Below are positions 46,440 to 57,647 of a stretch of DNA of 64,000 nt, piece by piece. The notes beneath the pieces were generated by a model. It was not told the DNA's origin, made no database searches, and saw only the letters and a list, made by a program, of their open reading frames with translations. How positions within the stretch are numbered: position 1 is the stretch's first letter; each line of letters begins with the position of its first letter. The translations under genes and the position numbers were made by a program. The DNA comes from Ajuga chamaepitys. Lineage: Eukaryota; Streptophyta; Magnoliopsida; Lamiales; Lamiaceae. The DNA lies in assembly GCA_958295605.1 (NCBI GenBank), contig OY282500.1, positions 37,152,278-37,216,277 of the forward strand, written 5' to 3'.

Positions 46440-48870
46440 ATTATACTTTTCATATTCTAAACTAGACTAGAAGGGACAGTAAGATCGAAAGTTGGTAGAA
46501 TTCAAAATATTGGGCTAAGGTTAACCGTATTGGTCAAACTTACACAAAATTGAACTTTCCTTATATCTAAACTAGACTAGACGGGATCATAAGAACGAAA
46601 ATTGGTAGAATTCTAAACATCGGGCCAAGGTTGACCGAATTGGTCAAACTTACCCGAAATTGAACTTTTTCATATCTAAACTAGACTTAGACAAGACCGT
46701 AAGACCGAAAGTTGGTCGAATTTTACTAACCAAGATAAGGTTGATTGAATTGGTCAAACTTACCTGGAATTGAACTTTTTTATATCTAAACAAGACTAGA
46801 CGGGACCGTAAGACTGAAAGTTGGTCGAATTTTACTAACCAAGATAAGTTGACCGAATTGGTCAAACTTACCCAAAATTAAACTTTTTTATATCTAAACT
46901 AGACTAGACGGGACCGTAAGATCGAAAGTTGGTCGAATTTTATTAACCAAGATAAGGTTGGCCGAATTGGTCAAACTTACCTGAAACTGTATTTTTTTAT
47001 ATCTAAACTAGACTAGACAGGACCGTAAGATCAAAAGTTGGTAGAATTCTAAAAATCGGGCTAAGGTTGATCAAATTGGTCAAACTTACCCGAAATTGAA
47101 CTTTTTTATATCTAAACTAGACTAGACAGGACCGTAAGATCGAAAGTTGGTCGAATTTTACTAACCAAGATAAAGTTGATCGAATTGGTCAAACTTACCT
47201 GAAATTGAACTTTTTTATATCTAAACAAGACTAGACGGGACTGTAAGACTGAAAGTTGGTCGAATTTTACTAACCAAGATAAGTTGACCGAATTGGTCAA
47301 ACTTACCCGAAATTAAACTTTTTTATATCTAAACTAGACTAGACGGGATCATAAGATCGAAAGTTGGTCGAATTTTAAAAATCGGGCTAAGGCTAACCGA
47401 ATTGGTCAAACTTATCGAAATTGAACTTTTTCATATCTAAACTAGACTAGACGGGACCGTAAGATCGAAAGTTGGTCGAATTTTATTAACCAAGATAAGG
47501 TTGGCCGAATTGGTCAAACTTACCCGAAACTGTACTTTTTATATCTAAACTAGACTAGACAGGACCGTAAGATCAAAAGTTGGTAGAATTCTAAAAATCG
47601 GGCTAAGGTTGACTGTATTGGTCAAACTTACCCGAAATTGAACTTTTTTATATCTAAACTAAACTAGATTGGACCGTAAGATCGAAAATTGGTTGAATTT
47701 TTCTAACCAAGATAAGGTTGACTGAATTGGTCAAACTTACCCGATATTATACCATTTTATATCTAAACTAGGCTAGACGGGACCGTAAGATCGAAAGTTG
47801 GTCGAATTCTAAAAGTTGAGCTAAGATTGACCGAATTGGTCAAACTTATCCGCAATTAAACTTTTTATATCTAAACTAGACTAGACGGGACTGTAAGACC
47901 GAAATTTTATTTTTTTATATCTAAACTAGACTAGACGAGACCGTAAGACCAAAAAGTTCGTAGAATTCTAAACATCAGGCTAAGGTTGACCGAATTGGTC
48001 AAAGTTACACTAAATTGAACCCTTTTATATCTAAACTAGACTAGACGGGACACCAAGACAGAAAGTTGGTCGAATTTTACTAACCAAGACAAGATTGACA
48101 GAGTTGGTCAAACTTACCCGAAACTGTACTTTTTTATATCTAAACTAGACTAGGCGGGATCGTAAGACCGAAAGTTGGTCAAATTCCAAAAAATCGGGCT
48201 AAGGTTGACCAAATTGGCCAAACTTACCCGAAATTAAACTTTTTTATATCTAAACTAAATTAGACGGGACCGTAAGATTGAAAGTCGGTAGAATTCTAAT
48301 AACCGGGCTTAGATTGACCGTATTGGTCAAAATTTACCCGAAATTGAACTTTTTATATATAAACTAGACTATACGGGACCGTAAGATCGAAAGTAGGTCG
48401 AATTTTACACAATCAAGACAAGGTAATTGGTCAAACTTACTCGAAATTGTACTTTTTTATATGTAAACTAGACTAGACGGGACCGTAAGATCGAAAGTTA
48501 GTAGAATTCTAAAAATTGGGCTAAGGATGACCGAATTGGTTAAACTTACCCGAAATTAAACTTTTTTTATATCTAAATTAGGCTGGACGGGACCCTAAGA
48601 CTGAAAGTTGGTCGAATTTTACTAACCAAGATAAGGTTGATCGAATTTGTCAAACTTACCTGAAATTGAATTTTATTATATATAAACTAGATTAGAAGGG
48701 ATCGTAAGATCGAAAGTTGGTCGAAACTTACTAACCCAGATAAGGCTGACCGAATTGGTCAAACTTATCCGAAATTGTACTTTTTTTTATATTCTAATTA
48801 GACTAGACGGGATGATAAGATCGAAAGTTTGTCGAATTTTACGAACCGAGATAACTATTACCTAAATCGA
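46440..48870. repeat. ~110-bp satellite array, about 22 units
   Basis: The start string tatatctaaactagactaga recurs every 108-113 bases (for example 46889, 46999, 47107). Each unit continues with gggaccgtaagatcgaaag, ttggtcgaattt, a variable block, then ttgaccgaattggtcaaact, tacccgaaattgaac and a T-tract. Two variants alternate irregularly in the variable block: 'ttactaaccaagataagg' and 'ctaaaaatcgggctaagg'. The near-palindrome GACCGAATTGGTC is present in nearly every unit. ORFs here are repeat artefacts. Confidence 0.95.
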
Positions 48871-49400
48871 TTATACTTACCCAAACCGACCTGTTTAAGA
48901 ATTCTAAGTACAATAGTATGGGCACTTAAACCAAAACTAGTATAATTTCAAGAATCGGGCTAAGGTTGACCGAATTTGTCTAAAATAGTATAAGTATTAA
49001 TGTTTAAAAATGGTATTCCTAAATTGATTATATTTCATTACTAATTTATTGTAATTTGACTGATTGTGTATTTGAATATTGGAATAGATTTATTTTGTTC
49101 AATGATTTTAGTGACATTCTATAAATGGAAATAAAAAAAAATTAACAACTACGACAATCTACAAGAAATTATTATTGGGAAATCAAATATATTACCATTT
49201 AGTAGCTATTAAGTTAATCGGATTTATTTTTCTGATATGAATTTGTCAATTAGACCGAAAGTTGGACGAATTTCACGAACCGGTCTAAGGTTGACCGAAT
49301 AAGTCAAACTTAACCGAACCGGCCCGTTTAGTAATTGTGAATAGATTAAACAGTGCTAAACTTGACCAACTTTGTCTAATGCAAAAATATTTCAAAACAA
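48871..49400. repeat. Degenerate satellite fringe
   Basis: Scattered unit pieces persist (atcgggctaaggttgaccga at about 48955; gaccgaaagttggacgaatt at about 49252, with aaggttgaccgaat after it) between non-repeat DNA, as at the decaying edge of an array. Confidence 0.75.
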
Positions 49401-49672
49401 CAAAAATCGATGCTTGTATACTCAAAATTGTAAACTCGTGTGACAGAATAACACCAATTGTAAGTTCAGATCAGACAAGAGCAACTAGACAATAACATGA
49501 CGTAATGACACCCAGCTTAAACATATTAAATAACAGAGAACAAACTAGTTTTTTAGACTGCGATTTGCAAAATGATGAATTGTTAACAAAATAAAATGAA
49601 CAAAGTCTTAAGCATATCCGTGGACGTAGTGATTGAATCTCTTGCTCATAGAAACGGGTCAGAAAAGCCAAA

Positions 49673-50043
49673 TCATTGCGTGTCTGCAGGTAGTAGTAGT
49701 AGTTGGCACTGACTTCTGCTGAAAGGTTTGTGATTGTATGGATTCGAGGCTTGGAGGGTAACACCGATCTGGACTAGAATGTCTAAATGCTTAAGATTCA
49801 TTTCAGTAAAAATTATTTGATCAAATATTTCTTGAACGATCGTCATCTTCTGCTTAAACATTGTGTACAGTTGCTGTAAATTCACAAAAGAAAGCCCAAG
49901 TGTGAGATAAACGGAAAGAAAATGTGTAATTTAATAATATAAGACGTATAATTGGAATTAAGCGATAAAGATACTTGCTGAAAATTGTGCATGTTTTTCC
50001 ATTCGTTGTCGCATTGCATCATTACTTGCATGATCCTTTCCAT
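49673..50043 (-). CDS. Small two-exon gene candidate, 89 residues
   Basis: Minus strand: ATG 50043-50041, exon 1 to 49975 (23 codons), intron of 101 bp (CAA|GTATCT ... TTTACAG|CAACTG), exon 2 49873-49673 to TGA. A TATA-type string GGCTATAAATATAC lies about 60 bases upstream. The product (MERIMQVMMQCDNEWKNMHN start; YTMFKQKMTIVQEIFDQI; ends LLLLPADTQ) is hydrophilic and helical, possibly coiled coil. I recognise no domain. It sits between the satellite and the ULP1 relic and may be an accessory gene of the same MULE or a fragment of a longer gene. Splice signals and frame fit are good, but short length keeps confidence low. Confidence 0.4.
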
Positions 50044-50104
50044 TTTCGATTCTGTATCCTTCGGCCAATGCCAAAATACTCACGTCCAAGTGTATATTTA
50101 TAGC

Positions 50105-50762
50105 CAATAAGACAGGAGAAAGAAATTAGTGGACTAGGAGTTCAAAGTTTACCTAATAAATGTGTATATTAAATGCCAAAGGGTGGAACATATTAATTAA
50201 ACCACATTAATGAAGTAACACCCTTTTACATTCCAGAATATTGGAAAATCTGAAAAGGCTTTGCTATTAATGCATAAACTCATGCCAGCTATAAATAATG
50301 ATGGCTAATCATCAATAAATGTATGTTTCCAACAAAGGGGTAATTGACATGACATTTAATGAAAAAATTATATTCTGTTTTAAATTTTCTAAGAGTAAAC
50401 TGAAAACTCTTCGATTTCTTTTTCTTCCAATTTAAGACTTAAATTAATGTTGGATATAAAGTTGTTTAAATAAAAAATGTCATTTTATGAACCTTAACAA
50501 TTTTTTAATTTAATTTGAAAAGCAAATGTGTACCTGTTTAGGATAGTAGTAGATTAGGCATTAGCACCACCTTTAGTAAATGCAATTTATTTTAATAATA
50601 TGACATGGCAGGAAATGCTCCTCAAACAGTTAGGTAATACTTTGTCTTTTAGTGAGAATGTTCTTGTATAAATACTGACTCTATCCAACTGCAAAACTCA
50701 AGCCATTTTTAAGTTCCATTATGGAACCCAAATGTAGTCAATCAAAACTTATTTACTGAAAT
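50105..50762. other. AT-rich spacer with candidate promoters
   Basis: Lies between the minus-strand small gene and the plus-strand ULP1 relic. On the plus strand TTGTATAAATACTG (about 50664) is a good TATA match some 100 bases before ATG 50763, so this may be a bidirectional promoter region. Nothing coding. Confidence 0.45.
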
Positions 50763-53700
50763 ATGGAGGATAAGTTCAATTCTATTTTCTCTAGTGTACT
50801 TAGTGAGGTTGGTGGACAGGAAAAGTCAATGTTTGATATCGTAACTGAGCATGTAGCTGCTGAGATGGCAACAGAGAATATATGAACAATATTTCTTTGT
50901 ATACTAAATAAATCTATACATTACATAGTTTTGCATAATTAGTAATTTCAAGTGCTAATATGAGTCTTATGTGCGCAGGTTATCCAAGAAGATTTGGTGG
51001 AGGAGTTTAAGGACAATGAAGGAACGAGTGCATCAAAGCGGTGCCACTTAATTTTCGATAATAAATTTAGGGGTAGCCCCAGTGAAAATAATAAAAGGAG
51101 ATGACACCAGATAGGAAAATTACGGAGTACTCGGATCTCGATTTGGATATCGATGAAAAAAGTACAAGTTTAAAGTCTAGAATATCGTTGTTATGTTTTA
51201 GTGAAATAGTATCCAAGTTTAATGATAGTAGACATGAAGCGATTAAGGCTGTTGGATTCGGAGGCACACTAGGTATTGTTGGATGCCAGTTTTTTAGAAA
51301 GTTAGTTCATGAACTGGTAATGAACTTCGATACGGAAACCTTGAGTTTGTTAATAGATGGGAAAAGCCACCACTTGTCGGTAGATGATTTCAACTCCATT
51401 ATGGGAGTACTTGGGGGGAGGGGGGGAACTTAGTTTTAAGGGGTGATTATGAAAAAGTTGGCCCCCTAAGGTCAAAATACCTTACTATTGTAGGAGATCG
51501 GTCGGTAATTAAAACTAAGTGCTTATAGTACATTATTAAATCAAATGAAAGCACCGACTTACACTTAGACTTCGACTTCATTAGATCTTACATCCTATAT
51601 GTAACCACGACAGTTCTGGGGACGGCATCCACTAACGACATTAATCAGAACTTTATTTTTAGCATGGCTGATGTAACACGGTATGTAATAAGAAATGGGC
51701 AACACTTTTCTACAACAAGATGGTAGAAGGGATAGTGAGGTATAAGCGGGGTAGGAGACCCAACACCTACATAAAAATCTGATTTATATTTAAGTGTTAT
51801 TAACTGGTTTTCTCATTAATTGCAAAAAACTTTATTAATAAGTATGGTAAACTGAAATTCTTATATGTTATGCAAATATAACTTCTTTTCAGAACTACTA
51901 TCTAAAAATTGTAATGCTACAAGGACTAGTAAAATGTAAGAAGTTAGGCACAATTGGTGTTTCGGAATCGAAAATTCAGAAAAAAAAAGGGAAAAAAAAA
52001 AAAAAAACTAGCTCGAAGTATAAATGGTAGCTAGTGATGCAACAACTTATTGGTAAGAAAATAATTGTTGCGCTAATATGGCTTTTGGAATTTTTTATTA
52101 GACTAATGTAAAATTATGCAAATTAATTGTAGGGAAAGCCGGATGAAAAAGTAGAAGAATGTAAAAATGACAGTGATGATTTAGTGAATGATTCTTCTAC
52201 GTCTAAAAGGGATGATACATTAATAATGTTGAAGTGTGCAATTGATGAGATAAAAATGATTCGTGATTCAAATGCTTAATTATTGAAATTGGTAAGGGAC
52301 AACCTAAGTGTATCATGGCCAAATGCTAAAAAATGCACACAGGACTTGTCTACCATAGAGAACACTCTGAAAGATCTCACTGCTGCTGTAAAAATGTTGT
52401 TAACTACATCGGGGAAAAATGGCTTGACAAGTTGCATTTCAAATGATGGGGAAGGTAATATTGGCAACATAGATGGGCAATTTCAAAGTCCTGATACGAG
52501 CAAAGTGTTCTCAACGCCACACGACAGCGAAACTAGCAAGTATAGTTGTAAGGGCAAAGAAATTGAAACGACAGTGGTCTTCATTAAAGAACGATGACCA
52601 ATCGGACAAGGATAATCTAGAGGACATGGGCATGGAGGAGATAGTAAAGGTCCGTTTCATCATATTTGTTTGATTAGTCGAATTTTTTACCCTAATAGAC
52701 ATTTAACTGATCCTATTGTTTATTTCAAAATACGCAAGCAGTCAGCCCCCCAAAAATAAAATCAATATTGAAGAAATTGACCCTATCCACAAGCCAAGGT
52801 ACTTTTACAACAGGTGGTGGACAAGGACAAATGAGCAATTCAAAGACATGGAGGCAGTATTGTTACTAGGTTACCCTTTCACATAAAAAATGATGAAAGA
52901 TGATAACCTCATGAAGCTAGTTATATTTCTGACTTACAAGAATCTTGAAGAGAGGTAGATAGTGATTATATTCTTACTTTTAACTCGATCATAATGTTTA
53001 AACTTATTATTATAGTCATTCAAATGTAACTAGCCTAATTTGTTCGTCCAACGATTATTGTTGCAGAGCAATAGTTTCGGAGACTCGGAACATATACCTT
53101 GACCGGCGGGAGTTAAAGACATTATTGCTTGGGAAATGGCTCACGTCAGCGGTGAGCCAATAATAATGGACATTTTTTTCCTAGGGTAAGATTACTAATA
53201 ATTTCCAACTATTTCGAATTTGGGATGCTTTAGATTTTGAACACAGTAGCAAACTTGCTGAATTATGAGGAACAAAGGAAGAATGGTCTACTAGTCTGGT
53301 TCTTCTCAGTAATGCTAGTAGTAAGGCACCGCTTATGTATATTTTACATCACATGACATTAGACAACATTTCTACAGATTTGCTATTCTGTAAAGCCATT
53401 TTAGGATAGCAAGTTATTAAATAAGAAGTATATCAATGCAGGGTAGTGAAGTAGTGGATCCTAAAAGCTTCTATATACAATTTAATCAAAGAAATGTGAA
53501 AGGAGGGTTCATCTGTAGTGACATTTTGTCTGTTAGAAATGTATAGTTATAACATTTTTAATTGCAGATACATCAATTAAAACTACCAGTATCTAATTGT
53601 CCTAGCAAAACTTCTTTACGTACCTCTACATTTCAAAAATCCGGGTCACTTCAAGTTGATTATGATTGACATGCTTGAAAATAAGGTGATTTTGATAGAC

Positions 53701-54427
53701 TCGAGACCGAATTCTACTTTGTTGGATGACTCTTCTAGACAGAGTATACAGACAATTGTAAGTGCATGTTTGGTAATTCTACTATGTATATACTCTATTA
53801 AATCTACTATAAGTCTTATTACTTACTTGAAAGTTTTTTTAAATGGATTTGTAACAAAAAAAACATGTTACCAGCTGGGTGTGTTGCAAGGTTTGTATGA
53901 AAATGAACTAAAAGAAGGAAATATGGACGCTTTGAAAAGTTACTCCATTGAGGAAAGGGTTTTTGGACAGAATCAACTAAATTCGTAAGTGGAAAACCAA
54001 AACAAAGTTTTTTTTTTTTTTTTTTTTTTTTAAATTGGTCTCATCTAACTATTGTATTAAAGTGTTATTCAGATTCGATAGTGGAATCCATGTAATAAAA
54101 CATATGAGGAACGCTAGAAGATTCTCGGAGTTAAAGAGTGCGGATGAAATAGAACACATCGCATATGAGACGGAGGTATGCCTAACTATTGGATAAACTT
54201 TCATGAATATAAACTAACTCGTATTTTTTGGGTCTAGAAGCTAAACTATTTTTTATTCGTAGTTTGACAGCGAGAGCATGAGGGTAAGGATTCTACTTTG
54301 GATAGTTGTGCATGATAACAACGTATTGATGAAAAGGATGATGGACGATGCAAAAATTTGGTTTGATTCAACCAAACGGGTAGGGAAGGTGGCTTCTGAA
54401 GGGAAACAACTTAACAAAGGAAATTAA
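50763..54427 (+). pseudogene. ULP1-type (C48) SUMO-protease relic carried by the MULE
   Basis: Exons in order: MEDKFNSIFSSVLSEVGGQ (50763), an N-terminal domain of the type found in plant ULP1-like transposon genes (FGGTLGIVGCQFFRKLVHEL; LLIDGKSHHLSVDDFNSIMG, 51250-51410), linker pieces (52140-52600) and a C-terminal peptidase. There the catalytic His lies in NPGHFKLIMIDM and the Asp in VILIDS (about 53640-53700). The Cys box reads NSFDSGIHVIKHM, with AGT (Ser, 54080-54082) where family members have Cys. C-terminal exons join with consensus sites (53984|GTAAGT ... CAG|54073; 54175|GTATGC ... TAG) and keep frame to TAA at 54425. Earlier parts have stops (for example at 52277). Active members cleave SUMO or related conjugates. 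Confidence 0.8.
53758..53874 (+). other. In-frame, stop-free intron within the ULP1 relic
   Basis: GTAAGT at 53758 and ATGTTACCAG ending 53874 bound a 117-base (39-codon) stretch with no stop. Spliced, it joins QTI to LGVLQGLYENEL; unspliced, the frame stays open but adds hydrophobic low-complexity sequence. Confidence 0.5.
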
Positions 54428-55079
54428 TATAGCCATGCTTAAACAATTATTAGGAGCATTATCTTTAATAATAAATCTTTTTCAAAACAATTAGATTGCA
54501 ATAGAAAATTGGATGAACTAGCAGAAAACAAATTGTGTGGGATAACAACCAAATATATTTCACACTTCACACAGTAACATATACACAATAAGGTTAATCA
54601 ATTAGAGATTTCATTCCCGAATCAAGATTCCAGTCCCAAACCAGCTAGTATTAAAGACTAATAAAAAAAGGCTTATAAGAATAGCTTGATCTTACCAGGT
54701 ACGCATCCTAAATACAAACAACCAATATGCACCCATCCTCTTGGGGGTCAAATATGTACCTATTCAAAGACATAAGAGAACAATTAATAATAACTAAACA
54801 AACTCTGAACACTTAAAAGAAAAGTATCACATACATGCAAACATGAAACCAATTCACTCGAAAAGAAAAGACTATTATATTGATTAGATTCTAAAAATAG
54901 CTGACTGAAATTAATTATAAATTTAGGTAAAAATAGTTGATTAGCAGTATCATTTTAGCCCATGGACATCTAATTATACTACTAGCACATGAACATCTGA
55001 ATGTCAATGTAAACATTATATGGAAGGAAACAGTAGAAATTACCTAATGTTGACCATGATACCTAAGTGCTCTGCAAAA
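54428..55079. other. Gene-free AT-rich stretch
   Basis: No frame, repeat or element end recognised. A MULE terminal repeat was looked for here and not found. Confidence 0.5.
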
Positions 55080-56222
55080 TCTATATATTAAAAGAGTGTA
55101 GTTGACACTCTCCAGGTTAGACAAGTAGATTTTTTTTGGTCTCTCAATTTGCCATATATGTGGCGCCTATGTGTCTCTTATGTGCTGCATGAGGCTTACG
55201 TATTGCTTGAAGGCAATACCTTGATTTTTCCTGTATGTCTATTTAGAATCCACAATGTACATGAGTGTGTGACCTATGCTATTACACCTATGTTTAAATT
55301 AAGTTTGATTTATTTCAATGTCTCTTTATTTATTCATAATTACACCTAAATTGTTTCACCCGTCTCTTAAGTTACCCTCCATTTTGACACTCAATATTTA
55401 GCCACAATATAAGTTTATTCACAGCATTGAATTGAGCCAATTAATTACTAAGAAGGTAATGCTTCATTCTCTACTTGATTCATCACTCACTATTCTAACT
55501 GATTTGTCAGAAAGAACTGCTTTCTCTCTAGTTGGTGGATTTTCCACCGCTCTATGTTTGTGAAAAAAATAAATAGCTCAAATATTTACGTTATTGATCA
55601 TTATTACTTTTTGCATTAGGTTGAATCTCTATAACCCAACTTCTCTATAGTTTTATGTTTTATTCATCGTGAAAATTCATGGTGTAGTGGAGTCCTCTGA
55701 CTGCATCTAATAGCTTTGCAAATTCAGGATGAATGTGAGTTTAACTAAAAATATGATTATGATGAGTTTTTATATAAGCTAATAGGATAAATATTTCTTT
55801 TTCTTCTTCTTTGATAAAGTAATATGAAGGAGACGAAGAACTGAATCATTGTCAAGATGCAAGTTAAAGTCGTAAATATTACAAAAGCTTCAAACACTTA
55901 ACATATCAAATATAGGGGAAACACTATGATTAAATATTAATGAAAAATTACTGCATTAATAATTAAATATTAATGGTCCATTTTAATCATATTAGTTGTA
56001 GAATATTATTCTAATTTGTTTAATTTTGTTAAGCAAATTAACTTATTAGTAAATTAGTAAATGTGAAACTTTTTTAAAAAAATAAATAGATTCTATGTAT
56101 GCTATCAACTGAAATATAAATTCAAAATAAAAGCTTTTATAATAAACTAAAAGTTTGTTTTTTAAATAAACTAAAGCCAAAAAGACCCTTACATTGCACG
56201 AGCACTTGTGTGATTAAACTAA
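55080..56222 (+). mobile_element. Putative small Helitron, 1.1 kb
   Basis: The 5' end TCTATATATTAAAAGAG, preceded by A, is a good plant Helitron start. The proposed 3' end is acattgcacgagcac...attaaaCTAA (56219-56222) then T, an eroded version of the hairpin-CTRR end seen at 6461. The start is reasonable, the end weak. Interior non-coding. Confidence 0.4.
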
Positions 56223-57148
56223 TTCGAAGTTTCGACATCACCAACAAATACTTATATACTATAAGGTGATGTTTGGTTGGGGTTTGGCCAATCGCTAATC
56301 GATTGTGCCAAACCCTTGTGATGTTTGTTTTGGTCGGTTTACCCAAGCTCTTTTAATTGAGGGTTGGGTGAGCAAAATTACTTTCGTCGCTGACACACCC
56401 ACATGTCCTCTCCCCTTATTCTCTCTCTGCCGTCTTCTCTCTCATCATCAATCACACAGGCCTTCTCCCTCTCTCTCTCACACAAACACACACTACTGAA
56501 TCTTGCAAAAGCTATTGCAGCTTCTTGACTGTGAAAACTTAAATCAACATCCCCAACATATGCATATGGATCTCCGGTGTATGTCCACCCATCAATGGGA
56601 TTTTACCATTTCTGCATGGAGAAGAAATTAACTTTTCATCTTCCCTCTTCACCGGGTTTAATTTCCATCACTGAGTCTTCCAACGAGAATGTTCTCAAAA
56701 ATGGAGCACAACCGATCGGTAAGCCTCGCCGGAATTGGGCCGTGAAACCCAACTCCAGGTAGCCTAACTGATACTACTCTACTGCCCTCTTCACTGCAAG
56801 TGACATCGGTCCAAGAATGATGTTGTTTAGGTAAAACTCAGAAGCGAAAGGTGGGGGATCGAATTGACGGCAGCGGTGGCGAAAAGTCTCACTGGAGGAG
56901 TGGGAAAGAAATCATTAGCAGATTTCATTTGGGGGAAAAGGGTAATGGGAAATGGGAAAAGGGGAAATGGAAAATTACTAGCAGATTTCTCTGAGAAATG
57001 ATTAGATATCTTTTTATTTCCATCCAAAAATGTTAAAAAAAAGTAAAATAATAATTAATTGATTATTTATTTATTTTTAACGAAAATGTAAAAACAAGGA
57101 ATAATAAAAATTACTTAAAATATTTTAATTAAATATTAATTATGTTAT
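56223..57148. other. Unidentified segment with 5'-UTR-like and exon-like sequence
   Basis: GGTGATGTTTGGTTGGGG at about 56265 resembles a MITE edge. CT-rich sequence follows (ctctctctgccgtcttctctc, split in two runs) as in plant 5' UTRs, then a plus frame with LPSSPGLISITESSNENVL and RRNWAVKPNSR ending at CAG|GTAGCC, a possible donor. From 56860 to 57000 a purine-rich block (gggaaatgggaaaaggggaa) is found. It may be a captured first exon; the product is not recognised. The last ~120 bases are AT-rich. Confidence 0.3.
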
Positions 57149-57586
57149 TGATAGGGATGGCCCGATCACTTCGGGTCGGGTTAATACCTGATCCCACTGA
57201 CCGGCCCAGCACGCGTAGGCCCAGCAGGTCCAGAAACACGCGTCGGCCCAACAGATGGTTTGTTCCGCGAATCAAGGCTCACGATCCGTTCCCAACCGCC
57301 ATGCAGCGGGAAATAGGCGTGAGAATAGGGAGTTAGTTAGGGTTCAGTTAGGGTTTAGGAAAGTTGAGTATAAATATGAGAAAAGAACTCTGAATTAGGG
57401 TTCGCATTCTGTATTCTGAATTATTGCTTGTAAACTCAAAGTTCTAGTGAAAGAAACACCTCGGCAAGAGTGATTTTCTGCCCGTGGACGTAGATCTCCG
57501 GATCGAACCACGTAAATTTGTGTGTTTTCGTATTGCTTACGTAGATTTTTGTTAAAGTTTCTTGGATATCGGATTGCGCATTATCA
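57149..57586 (+). repeat. 5' LTR of the Tat element
   Basis: 438 bp from TGATAGGGATGG to GCGCATTATCA (TGATA/TATCA inverted ends). It contains a TATA box GAGTATAAATATGAG (about 57366-57380), so transcription probably starts near 57400. Confidence 0.85.
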
Positions 57587-57607
57587 GTTGGCGCCGTCTG
57601 TGGGAAC
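57587..57607 (+). promoter_or_regulatory. Primer-binding site of the Tat element
   Basis: TTGGCGCCGTCTGTGGGAAC directly follows the LTR. The TGGCGCC start is that of a tRNA 3' CCA-end complement. Confidence 0.75.
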
Positions 57608-57647
57608 TGTAAAGCAATTTTTGACATTCACAGTGTATTCCAAGATC

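Noticed and set aside
46650..47300. Minus-strand ORFs with NLSWLVKFDQLSV repeats
   Set aside because: Frames of satellite monomers, not genes.
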